A stretch of DNA of 6,099 bases, taken from NCBI GenBank assembly GCA_017860085.1, contig JAFNAJ010000168.1:1-6099 (forward strand). Direction: 5' to 3'. Made by a program: the position numbers and the translations under genes. Below the pieces are notes generated by a model, which worked only from the letters and a program-made list of their open reading frames with translations, searched no databases and had not been told where the DNA came from. The DNA is from Acidobacteriota bacterium. Lineage in GTDB: Bacteria > Acidobacteriota > Vicinamibacteria > Vicinamibacterales > JAFNAJ01. This document shows, piece after piece, positions 1 through 6,099 of this stretch; positions within the stretch are counted from its first letter, which is position 1; each line of letters opens with the position of its first letter.

Positions 1-84
1 GCTCGCGACAGGCCACACAACGCGCGCCATAGCCGCACAGGCTCTCACCGCACAATCGGCGTACCGCCGCGAGGCTTGAGCGGG

Positions 85-133
85 CGTGGCAGAAACTGCC
101 ACGGGCGAAGCCCTCGGATTTGGCAGGAACTGC
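85..133. repeat. Cluster of three small triloop hairpins
   Basis: Three perfect inverted repeats occur in under 50 bases. At 85-103 an 8-bp stem (CGTGGCAG / CTGCCACG) closes an AAA loop. At 103-113 a 4-bp stem (GGGC / GCCC) closes a GAA loop and shares base 103 with the first. At 123-133 a 4-bp stem (GCAG / CTGC) closes a GAA loop. The first and third are also direct copies: TGGCAGAAACTGC at 87-99 and TGGCAGGAACTGC at 121-133 differ at one base. None is followed by a T-run on either strand, so they do not look like intrinsic terminators. Function is unknown: a protein-binding site, a structured RNA or a decayed intergenic repeat are all possible. Confidence 0.6.
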
Positions 134-140
134 ACACGGA

Positions 141-180
141 TGTGCGTGTGCGGAGTGTGCGCCGGTGTGCGTGGTGTGCG
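141..180. repeat. Imperfect TGTGCG repeat
   Basis: Five exact copies of TGTGCG begin at 141, 147, 156, 166 and 175. The last four are spaced 9, 10 and 9 bases apart, close to one helical turn. The segment is strongly asymmetric, with G and T on the plus strand, and unlike the surrounding sequence. Just upstream, GCACA at 132-136 can pair with TGTGC at 141-145 around a CGGA loop. I cannot assign a function. It may be slipped-strand repeat sequence or a row of phased binding sites. Confidence 0.6.
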
Positions 181-330
181 GGGGAGGTCGGGGATGACGC
201 GCCTGCAAACGGGCGTCCGACGATCTGCGCGGCCGATCGCCGGACCCCGCGTGACGTGGCGCGCTCAGCGGCAGGGCGCGGTTTCAGCCCCGCCGCGGTC
301 GGGCGGACCGGACGGTCGGCCCCACCGAGC

Positions 331-1722
<1,392 letters not shown>

Positions 1723-1745
1723 GGTGGGGCGTTCAGCGCTGGCGT

Positions 1746-1774
1746 ATTGTACACGCTATAATCAGCCGTTTCAT
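1746..1774 (-). promoter_or_regulatory. Candidate sigma-70 promoter of the response-regulator gene
   Basis: On the minus strand ATGAAA (1774-1769, 4 of 6 matches to TTGACA) and TACAAT (1751-1746, 5 of 6 matches to TATAAT) are 17 bp apart. Transcription would start near 1739, leaving a leader of about 17 bases that lacks a Shine-Dalgarno sequence. The footprint overlaps the plus-strand TATAAT at 1757-1762, so the two directions would probably compete for polymerase. Inferred from consensus matching only. Confidence 0.4.
1757..1762 (+). promoter_or_regulatory. Candidate -10 box (TATAAT) for lpdA and downstream genes
   Basis: A perfect TATAAT stands out in GC-rich surroundings 81 bases before the chosen lpdA start. 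No good -35 is present: TTCAGC at 1732-1737 matches 3 of 6 with a long 19-bp spacer. The promoter may therefore need an activator. A start near 1769 would give a leader of about 74 bases containing the GC hairpin at 1815-1829. Confidence 0.4.
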
Positions 1775-1814
1775 CCGCTTCGGCCCCACCATCCAGACTG
1801 CTGGCCGTGGCGCG

Positions 1815-1829
1815 CGGGCCCGAGGCCCG
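1815..1829 (+). promoter_or_regulatory. GC hairpin beside the lpdA ribosome binding site
   Basis: CGGGCC (1815-1820) pairs perfectly with GGCCCG (1824-1829) around a CGA loop. It ends one base before the Shine-Dalgarno-like GGGAGA at 1831-1836. Such a stem would hinder ribosome access or protect the mRNA 5' end. No T-run follows, so it is not an intrinsic terminator. Its role is inferred from position. Confidence 0.45.
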
Positions 1830-1842
1830 GGGGAGAATCATC

Positions 1843-3258
1843 GTGGCCAATCAGTACGACCTGATCGTCATCGGGGCGGGCACCGGGGGCTACGTCGCCG
1901 CCATCCGCGCCGCGCAACTCGGCCTGAAGGTCGGAGTGGTCGAGCGCCAGGCTTCGCTTGGCGGCACCTGCCTCAACTGGGGCTGCATTCCGACGAAGGC
2001 CCTGCTCGAGCACGCCCACGCCTTGAAGATCGCGAAGCAGGCCAAGGAGTGGGGCATCTCGTTTGGCGGGGCGGTACCGTCGCTCGACATGGCGCAGGTG
2101 CACGGCCGCAAGGACAAGATCGTCAAAACCCTCACGGGCGGCGTGGCTTTCCTGTTCAAGAAGAACAAGATCGACTGGATCAAGGGCAGCGCGCGACTGC
2201 TGGGCCGGGGCGCCGTCGAGGTGACCGGCGACGAGACGACGAAGATCGTCGCCAAGGACATCATCATCGCCACCGGCTCGTCAGCCCGGAGCGTGCCCGG
2301 CATCGAGATCGACCACACGCGCATCATCACGAGCGACGATGCGATCCACATGCGCGAGGTGCCGAAGTCGATCGCCATCCTCGGCAGCGGACCGATCGGC
2401 GTCGAGTTCGCGTCGATCTTTCACGAATTCGGAAGCGACGTGACCGTGATCGAGCTGCTTTCCCGGCTGGTGCCGCTCGAAGATCAGGCGGTGTCGGCCG
2501 AGCTCGAGAAGTCGTTCAAGAAGCGCAAGATCAAGGCCCTCACCGGGACGACCGTGACCGGAGCGACACCGGGCCCCAACGGAGTCGAGATGACGGCCAT
2601 GCTCGCCTCGGGCGCGACCGAGACCATCAAGGCCGACTACCTGCTGGTGGCCACCGGTCGCGGTCCGGTGACCGACGGCCTCGGCGCTGAGGACGTCGGC
2701 ATGGCCATGGAGCGCGGCTACATCCGCGTCGACGAGGCCTATCGTACCAGCGTGGCGGGCATCTCTGCGGTTGGTGACGTGATCACCCTGGGGTGGCCCG
2801 GGCATCCGCAGCTGGCCCACCTCTCGTCGATGGAGGGCATCCTGGCGGCCGAGCGCATCGCCGGGCAGGAGATTCGGCCGATCAACTATGACCACGTGCC
2901 CGCCTGCACCTACTGCGATCCCGAGATTGGCAGCGTGGGCCTGACCGAGCAGGAAGCCATCGAGCACGGGTACGACGTGCGCGTGGGGACGTTCCCATTT
3001 GGCGTGCTCGGACGGGCGCGAATCGCCAACGAGACCGAGGGGTTCGTCAAGATCGTGGCCGACAAGAAGTACGATGAAGTGCTCGGCGTGCACATGATCG
3101 GGCCTCGTGCCACGGAACTGGTGGCCGAAGCGACATTGATGCTGCGCATGGAGTGCACCGTCGAGGAGCTCGTTCGGACCATTCACGCGCACCCGACGAT
3201 GTCGGAGGCGGTGGGCGAGGCCGCGCACGCGGTGCACGGCGCGGCCATTCACGTCTAG
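1843..3258 (+). CDS. lpdA: Dihydrolipoyl dehydrogenase (E3)
   Basis: FAD-dependent, NAD-linked disulfide oxidoreductase that reoxidises the dihydrolipoyl arm of 2-oxo acid dehydrogenase E2 subunits in the cytoplasm. From the GTG at 1843 it is 471 residues, normal for the family. Visible motifs are the N-terminal FAD site GAGTGG (11-16), the redox disulfide C43-LNWG-C48, ATGS (143-146), the NAD-binding GSGPIG (181-186) with E204 ending that fold, the second FAD contact AVGD, and the C-terminal dimer-interface HAHPTMSEA with catalytic H450 and E455. The frame extends up to a GTG at 1807, but I prefer 1843: GGGAGA lies 6 bases before it and the protein then starts right at the FAD-binding strand, whereas the extra 12 residues are unlike any E3. 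An E2 gene follows after 117 bases and then lipB, supporting a lipoate-dependent role. All key residues are present. Confidence 0.98.
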   Translation: MANQYDLIVIGAGTGGYVAAIRAAQLGLKVGVVERQASLGGTCLNWGCIPTKALLEHAHALKIAKQAKEWGISFGGAVPSLDMAQVHGRKDKIVKTLTGGVAFLFKKNKIDWIKGSARLLGRGAVEVTGDETTKIVAKDIIIATGSSARSVPGIEIDHTRIITSDDAIHMREVPKSIAILGSGPIGVEFASIFHEFGSDVTVIELLSRLVPLEDQAVSAELEKSFKKRKIKALTGTTVTGATPGPNGVEMTAMLASGATETIKADYLLVATGRGPVTDGLGAEDVGMAMERGYIRVDEAYRTSVAGISAVGDVITLGWPGHPQLAHLSSMEGILAAERIAGQEIRPINYDHVPACTYCDPEIGSVGLTEQEAIEHGYDVRVGTFPFGVLGRARIANETEGFVKIVADKKYDEVLGVHMIGPRATELVAEATLMLRMECTVEELVRTIHAHPTMSEAVGEAAHAVHGAAIHV

Positions 3259-3259
3259 C

Positions 3260-3310
3260 GCGGGGACGCTCGTGTTGACGAGGCCGTCAACGCGATTCCT
3301 GGTTCCCCGC
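3260..3310 (+). promoter_or_regulatory. Two-tier stem-loop between lpdA and the E2 gene
   Basis: An inner hairpin pairs CGTGTTGACG (3271-3280) with CGTCAACGCG (3285-3294) around an AGGC loop: ten pairs including one G-U. An outer stem pairs GCGGGGA (3260-3266) with TCCCCGC (3304-3310), seven perfect pairs. It starts two bases after the lpdA stop codon. No T-tract follows, so full intrinsic termination is unlikely. RNA stabilisation, processing or partial attenuation would fit and would set different levels of E3 and E2. Confidence 0.55.
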
Positions 3311-3337
3311 CGATGGCCGAGAGCTGACGGCCGACGG
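3310..3337. repeat. Four degenerate 7-bp tandem repeats
   Basis: Consecutive heptamers CCGATGG, CCGAGAG, CTGACGG and CCGACGG run without gaps, with consensus CCGACGG. The array sits between the stem-loop and the E2 ribosome binding site. It looks like a short intergenic heptanucleotide tandem repeat that may vary in copy number. No function is evident. Confidence 0.5.
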
Positions 3338-3364
3338 CTACTCGACTGAGTGGAAGCAGTTGAT

Positions 3365-3368
3365 GGAG
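3365..3368 (+). promoter_or_regulatory. Ribosome binding site of the E2 gene
   Basis: GGAG lies 7 bases before the ATG at 3376 and supports that start. The same bases fall inside a three-codon start-stop unit (ATGGAGTCCTAG, 3363-3374) that ends one base before the E2 start codon. Confidence 0.6.
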
Positions 3369-3375
3369 TCCTAGC

Positions 3376-4659
3376 ATGCCCGTGAACGTCTTGATGCCCC
3401 AGATGGGCGAGTCGGTGGCAGAAGGCACCGTCGTGCGCTGGATTAAGAAGGTCGGCGACGCGGTGGATCGCGACGAGCCGCTGTTTGAGATTTCCACCGA
3501 CAAGGTCGACGCGGAGATTCCCTCGCCGGCTGCGGGGACGCTGGTGGAAATCCGAGTTCGCGAAGGTGAGACGGTGCCGGTCGACAGCGTCGTCGCGCTG
3601 ATCGCGAAGGCGGGTGAGGCCGTGGAAGCGGCAGCGCCGGTGCCGGAGGCGGCGCCCGAACCTGCGCAGCCCGACGCGACGGCTCTCGCGGCCGAGCCGA
3701 CGACCGGGGAGGCTGAGGCCACGGCGGAGGAGGGGCGACGGACGCGATCGTCGCCCCTCGTGCGGCGAATCGCCAAGGATCACAGCGTGGACGTGTCCAA
3801 GATCGCGGGCACGGGCATCGGCGGTCGCGTGACCAAGCAGGACATTCTCGCGTTCATCGCCGGTCGTGGCACTCCGGCGGCCGTGCCAGCGCCGGCCGTG
3901 GCGGCCACGACCGCCCCGGCAGCCAGACCCCCGGCAGCGGCACCGGCGGCGCCCGTCTTCGCGCCAGGCGAGCGCGTCGAGGTCGTCGCGATGTCGGTGA
4001 TGCGCAAGAAGATCGCCGAGCGCATGGTGGCGAGCCGGCGGACGTCGGCCCACGTGCATTCCGTGTTCGAGTTCGACTACACGCGGGTGGCGAAGGTCCG
4101 GGAAGCCCGAAAGGCCGAATTCGAGCGCAACGGCGCGAAGCTCACCTTCATGGCGTTCATCGCCAAGGCCGTCTGCGAAGCCTTGAAAGCGATGCCCGTG
4201 GTCAACGCGTCAATTGACGGCGAGAACGTCGTCTACAGGAAGGACGTCAACCTCGGCATCGCCGTCGCCCTCGACTGGGGCCTGATCGTGCCCGTCGTGA
4301 GGAACGCCGACGAGAAGAACCTGCTCGGGCTCAGTCGGGCGATCGCGGACGTCGCGAGCCGCGCGCGATCGAAGCAGCTCAAGCCGGAGGAAGTGCAGGG
4401 CGGCACGTTCACGATCACCAACCCCGGCGTGTTCGGCACGCTGTTCGGCATGCCGATCATCAACCAGCCGCAGGTGGCCATCCTCGGGGTGGGCGCGATC
4501 GAGAAGCGTGTCGCGGTGATTGACGATGCCATCGCGGTGCGACAGAAGGGGTACATGACGCTGGGCTACGATCACCGGCTCGTGGACGGCGCCGTGGCCG
4601 ACGAGTTCATGTCGCACGTGAAGCGCGCGATCGAGCACTGGGATCCGAACGCCGTCTAG
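3376..4659 (+). CDS. 2-oxo acid dehydrogenase E2, dihydrolipoamide acyltransferase
   Basis: Core subunit that takes an acyl group from E1 onto its lipoyl arm and passes it to CoA. The 427 residues show the classic order: one lipoyl domain (about 1-78) with lipoylated lysine K43 in STDKVDAEI; an acidic Ala/Pro/Glu-rich linker (about 80-120); a peripheral subunit-binding domain (about 124-161, SSPLVRRIAKDHSVDVSKI then GGRVTKQDILAFI) that holds E3 or E1; a second Ala/Pro linker (162-198); and the catalytic domain (about 202-427) with TITNPGVFG, PIINQPQVAILG and DHRLVDG carrying H400 and D404. The TDKVD lipoyl motif is more like succinyl- or branched-chain-type E2s than typical pyruvate E2s, but substrate cannot be fixed without E1, so I give no symbol (sucB- and bkdB-type names are both possible). 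The ATG has GGAG 7 bases upstream. lpdA precedes it and lipB follows. Confidence 0.97.
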   Translation: MPVNVLMPQMGESVAEGTVVRWIKKVGDAVDRDEPLFEISTDKVDAEIPSPAAGTLVEIRVREGETVPVDSVVALIAKAGEAVEAAAPVPEAAPEPAQPDATALAAEPTTGEAEATAEEGRRTRSSPLVRRIAKDHSVDVSKIAGTGIGGRVTKQDILAFIAGRGTPAAVPAPAVAATTAPAARPPAAAPAAPVFAPGERVEVVAMSVMRKKIAERMVASRRTSAHVHSVFEFDYTRVAKVREARKAEFERNGAKLTFMAFIAKAVCEALKAMPVVNASIDGENVVYRKDVNLGIAVALDWGLIVPVVRNADEKNLLGLSRAIADVASRARSKQLKPEEVQGGTFTITNPGVFGTLFGMPIINQPQVAILGVGAIEKRVAVIDDAIAVRQKGYMTLGYDHRLVDGAVADEFMSHVKRAIEHWDPNAV

Positions 4660-4743
4660 ATGCGACCGAGGGACCGATCAGTTCCAGGAACCCAGGCCCC
4701 GAACGGACCAAGCACCAACGACGAAGAACTGGCACGGGTGTGA
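4660..4743 (+). other. 27-codon bridging ORF between E2 and lipB, doubtful
   Basis: The ATG directly abuts the E2 stop (TAGATG), and the reading frame stays open to a TGA four bases before the lipB GTG. The peptide would be MRPRDRSVPGTQAPNGPS followed by TNDEELARV. It might couple translation from E2 into lipB, whose own ribosome binding site is poor. Against it, 11 of 27 codons end in A or T, unlike the neighbouring genes, there is no good Shine-Dalgarno sequence, and no family is recognisable. It is probably a chance frame. Confidence 0.15.
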
Positions 4744-4747
4744 CGCC

Positions 4748-5425
4748 GTGAGCCCCGGCAACAAGATCCTGGAGGTCCGTCGGCTCGGCCTGGTGCCCTA
4801 CGAGGAAGGGCTCGCGCTGCAGCGCGACCTCGTCGAGGCCCGCCGGCGTGACGAGATTCCCGACACCCTGCTGCTCCTGCAGCATCCTCCCGTCATCACG
4901 CTCGGCGTGAAGGTCCGAAGCGACCGGTCGCACATCCTCGCGACGCCGGAGGGGCTCGTTGCCCGCGGGGTCACCGTGCACGAGAGCGGGCGGGGCGGCG
5001 ACGTGACGTTCCACGGGCCAGGTCAGCTCGTCGGCTATCCCATCTTCGACCTCAACCCCGACAGGCGCGACCTGCACCGCTACGTGAGAGATATCGAGGA
5101 GAGCCTCATCCGAGCGCTGGCGGGCTTTGAGGTGCGGGCTGGCCGCGTCCAGGGCCTCACGGGCGTGTGGGTGGGCGAAGAGAAGGTGGCGGCGATCGGT
5201 GTGCGGATCTCACGCTGGATCACCAGCCATGGGTTTGCCCTCAACGTGGACCCCGACCTGGGGTTCTTCGATCTCATCGTTCCGTGTGGAATCGCCGACC
5301 GTGGGGTGACCTCGATGGCCAGGCTACTCGGTCGGCCCGTGGCGGTCGAGGAGGTAGAAGTTCCTGTCGCTCAAGCATTTGCCGAGGTGTTTTGCCTGAG
5401 TTTCGCTTTCCGGCCGACCGCATAG
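4748..5425 (+). CDS. lipB: Octanoyl-ACP:protein N-octanoyltransferase (lipoate synthesis)
   Basis: Transfers octanoate from octanoyl-acyl carrier protein to the lipoyl-domain lysine of E2-type proteins, the first step of endogenous lipoylation. LipA, which adds the sulfurs, is not in the window. The 225 residues match the usual LipB size. Visible features are LLLQHPPVITLG (42-53), the family signature RGGDVTFHGPGQLVGYP (82-98), catalytic K146 in GEEKVAAIGVR, SHGFALNV (160-167), and catalytic C180 in VPCGIADRGVTSM. The GTG at 4748 is the only suitable start: it gives a typical N-terminus (ILEVRRLGLVPYEEGL). The site before it is weak (GGGTG seven bases upstream), so translation may depend on coupling to the E2 gene 88 bases earlier. 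Its direct substrate here is presumably K43 of that E2, which explains the clustering. Confidence 0.97.
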   Translation: MSPGNKILEVRRLGLVPYEEGLALQRDLVEARRRDEIPDTLLLLQHPPVITLGVKVRSDRSHILATPEGLVARGVTVHESGRGGDVTFHGPGQLVGYPIFDLNPDRRDLHRYVRDIEESLIRALAGFEVRAGRVQGLTGVWVGEEKVAAIGVRISRWITSHGFALNVDPDLGFFDLIVPCGIADRGVTSMARLLGRPVAVEEVEVPVAQAFAEVFCLSFAFRPTA

Positions 5426-5435
5426 GCAAATACTA

Positions 5436-5466
5436 TTCAAAATATTTTCAAAATCTGGAATATAAT
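5436..5466 (+). promoter_or_regulatory. AT-rich promoter candidate of the ECF sigma gene
   Basis: The first 40 or so bases after lipB are the most AT-rich stretch in the window. A perfect TATAAT lies at 5461-5466, and TTCAAA at 5436-5441 (4 of 6 matches to TTGACA) would be a -35 with a long 19-bp spacer. TTCAAAAT occurs twice, at 5436-5443 and 5447-5454, 11 bases apart, and AAAATATTTT at 5439-5448 is a perfect palindrome. Either could bind a regulator or bend DNA. Transcription would begin near 5473, giving a leader of about 30 bases, so the sigma gene probably has its own promoter. Confidence 0.5.
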
Positions 5467-5470
5467 CCAG
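5455..5470. promoter_or_regulatory. Dyad over the -10 box (CTG-N10-CAG)
   Basis: CTGGA (5455-5459) and TCCAG (5466-5470) are exact inverted repeats around ATATAA, and 14 of the 16 positions are dyad-symmetric. The -10 TATAAT lies inside, so a bound repressor would block polymerase. The CTG-N10-CAG spacing is that of the proteobacterial LexA (SOS) box, but the interior matches that consensus poorly and the LexA motif of this lineage is unknown to me. Confidence 0.35.
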
Positions 5471-5492
5471 CCCTCTGGTGTTCTTGCCAATC

Positions 5493-5497
5493 GGAGG
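5493..5497 (+). promoter_or_regulatory. Strong ribosome binding site of the ECF sigma gene
   Basis: GGAGG, continuing into GG-rich bases, lies 5 bases before the ATG at 5503. It is the best Shine-Dalgarno sequence in the window and fixes that start. Confidence 0.8.
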
Positions 5498-5502
5498 GCG
5501 AA

Positions 5503-6099
5503 ATGAACCGCTATAGTGACGCTGAACTGAACCTGATTGCCCGCCTCAAGGCTGGGGATGTGTCCGCCGTCGATGACCTGGCTGTCGCCTACGGCTCGAA
5601 GATCCACCAGTTGGCCTTTCGATACATGAAGAACCGCGAGGACGCCGAGGAAGTCGCGCAGGACGTCCTGATGAAGGTCTACCGCAAGATCGACGCGTTC
5701 CGCGGCGACTCGGCCCTGTCGTCGTGGATCTACCGGATCACGTTCAACGCGGCCATGTCCCGGCTCCGCAATGGGAAGTTCAGCCGTCCAAACGAGGTGC
5801 CAGAAGAGGGGCTGGGCGCCACGGACAACGGCGAGCGCACCCGTCTGCCGCACGAGGCGGCCGACTGGTCGTCGTTGGCCGACGAGGCGTATCTGCGCAG
5901 CGAGATGCGCGACCGACTGCAGGAGGCTCTGCGCGAGCTGCCGCCCATCTACCGGGTCCCGGTGCTGCTGCGCGATGTCGAGGGGCTCTCGACCGAGGAA
6001 GCAAGCCGTGTGTTGAGGGTCAAGACGCAGACGCTCAAGTCACGGCTGCACCGGGGGCGTCTCATCCTGCGGCAGCGGCTGGCCGACTTCGCGGGGGGG
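5503..6099 (+). CDS. ECF-type RNA polymerase sigma factor, 3' end cut by the window
   Basis: Sigma-70-family factor of the extracytoplasmic-function (RpoE-like) group, which directs RNA polymerase to a stress or envelope regulon. 199 codons are visible with no stop; both DNA-binding domains are present, so little is probably missing. Region 2 spans about 25-90: YGSKIHQLAFRYMKNREDAE, then EVAQDVLMKVYRKIDAFRGD (core binding), then SALSSWIYRITFNAAMSRLR (-10 recognition). A variable linker (about 91-130) follows. Region 4 (about 134-196) has ALRELPPIYRVPVLLRDVEGLS and the helix-turn-helix EEASRVLRVKTQTLKSRLHRGR. No region 3 lies between them, as expected for an ECF factor. The start at 5503 has GGAGG 5 bases upstream. 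A gene for an anti-sigma factor often follows and would be beyond the right edge; I cannot assign an ECF subgroup. No functional link to lipB is evident beyond adjacency. Confidence 0.95.
   Translation, partial: MNRYSDAELNLIARLKAGDVSAVDDLAVAYGSKIHQLAFRYMKNREDAEEVAQDVLMKVYRKIDAFRGDSALSSWIYRITFNAAMSRLRNGKFSRPNEVPEEGLGATDNGERTRLPHEAADWSSLADEAYLRSEMRDRLQEALRELPPIYRVPVLLRDVEGLSTEEASRVLRVKTQTLKSRLHRGRLILRQRLADFAGG

Larger units (their letters stand above)
1..330. other. Intergenic region without a convincing gene
   Basis: This 330-base stretch lies beyond the 3' end of the response-regulator gene. Reading frames are open here on both strands, but that is expected at this base composition, and the translations are rich in Arg, Cys and Gly with no recognisable domain. 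A minus-strand ATG at 30-28 would begin a protein reading MARVVWPVAS and leave by the left edge. It has no good ribosome binding site, so I do not call it. The region does contain three short triloop hairpins (85-133) and five TGTGCG repeats (141-180). I see no tRNA and no terminator with a T-tract. Confidence 0.6.

Noticed and set aside
1..30. Possible minus-strand gene start at the left edge (MARVVWPVAS)
   Set aside because: Only ten codons are visible and there is no convincing ribosome binding site.
87..133. Sigma-54 promoter-like TGGCAG...CTGC sequences at 87-99 and 121-133
   Set aside because: GG and GC start 10 bases apart in both, whereas sigma-54 promoters need 12; the match is a product of the hairpin symmetry.
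296..310. Hairpin CGGTC-GGGCG-GACCG as terminator of the response-regulator gene
   Set aside because: Five base pairs only, and no T-run follows in the direction of transcription.
3275..3280. TTGACG as a -35 box for a separate E2 promoter
   Set aside because: No TATAAT-like hexamer occurs at 16-19 bp downstream, and the bases are better explained as part of the inner stem at 3271-3294.
2281..4059. 592-codon minus-strand frame across lpdA and the E2 gene
   Set aside because: It crosses two well-supported plus-strand genes and their spacer, is His/Arg-rich, and resembles no family I recognise.
4730..4745. TGGCACG before lipB, a perfect sigma-54 -24 element
   Set aside because: The -12 position reads TGAC rather than TTGC, lacking the essential GC, and transcription would start inside lipB.
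5476..5488. TGGTGTTCTTGCC as a sigma-54 promoter for the ECF gene
   Set aside because: GG and GC start only 9 bases apart instead of 12.

Overview
This is a GC-rich bacterial stretch (roughly two thirds G+C by eye) with five protein genes, four complete and one cut by the right edge. Coding regions have strongly GC-biased third positions. The E2, LipB and NtrC-type proteins resemble those of high-GC Acidobacteriota, possibly Vicinamibacteria. That placement is an impression from protein style only; Gemmatimonadota or Myxococcota-like lineages are not excluded.

Layout: 1-330 holds no convincing gene but contains hairpins and a TGTGCG-rich repeat. 331-1722 (minus) encodes a sigma-54 activator of the NtrC response-regulator type. 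1723-1842 is a divergent control region with overlapping promoter candidates inside a 10-bp inverted repeat. Three plus-strand genes follow: dihydrolipoyl dehydrogenase (lpdA, 1843-3258), a 2-oxo acid dehydrogenase E2 acyltransferase (3376-4659) and octanoyltransferase (lipB, 4748-5425). An unusually AT-rich gap (5426-5502) carries a clear TATAAT and a dyad. It leads into an ECF sigma factor (from 5503) that runs off the window.

The three central genes form one functional unit. LipB places octanoate on the lipoyl-domain lysine of E2, lipoyl synthase (LipA, not here) would add the sulfurs, E2 carries the acyl group, and Lpd reoxidises the dihydrolipoyl arm. The E1 decarboxylase and LipA must be encoded elsewhere, so the 2-oxo acid used is not fixed by this window. 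The response regulator and the sigma factor flank the unit. Nothing in the sequence proves they regulate it, and I found no correctly spaced sigma-54 promoter.

I see no previously undescribed multi-gene system. The points worth a second look are non-coding: the triloop hairpin cluster and TGTGCG repeat (85-180), the shared leader sequence of the divergent genes, the hairpin beside the lpdA ribosome binding site, the structured lpdA-E2 spacer with its 7-bp tandem repeat, and a CTG-N10-CAG dyad over the sigma-factor -10 box.
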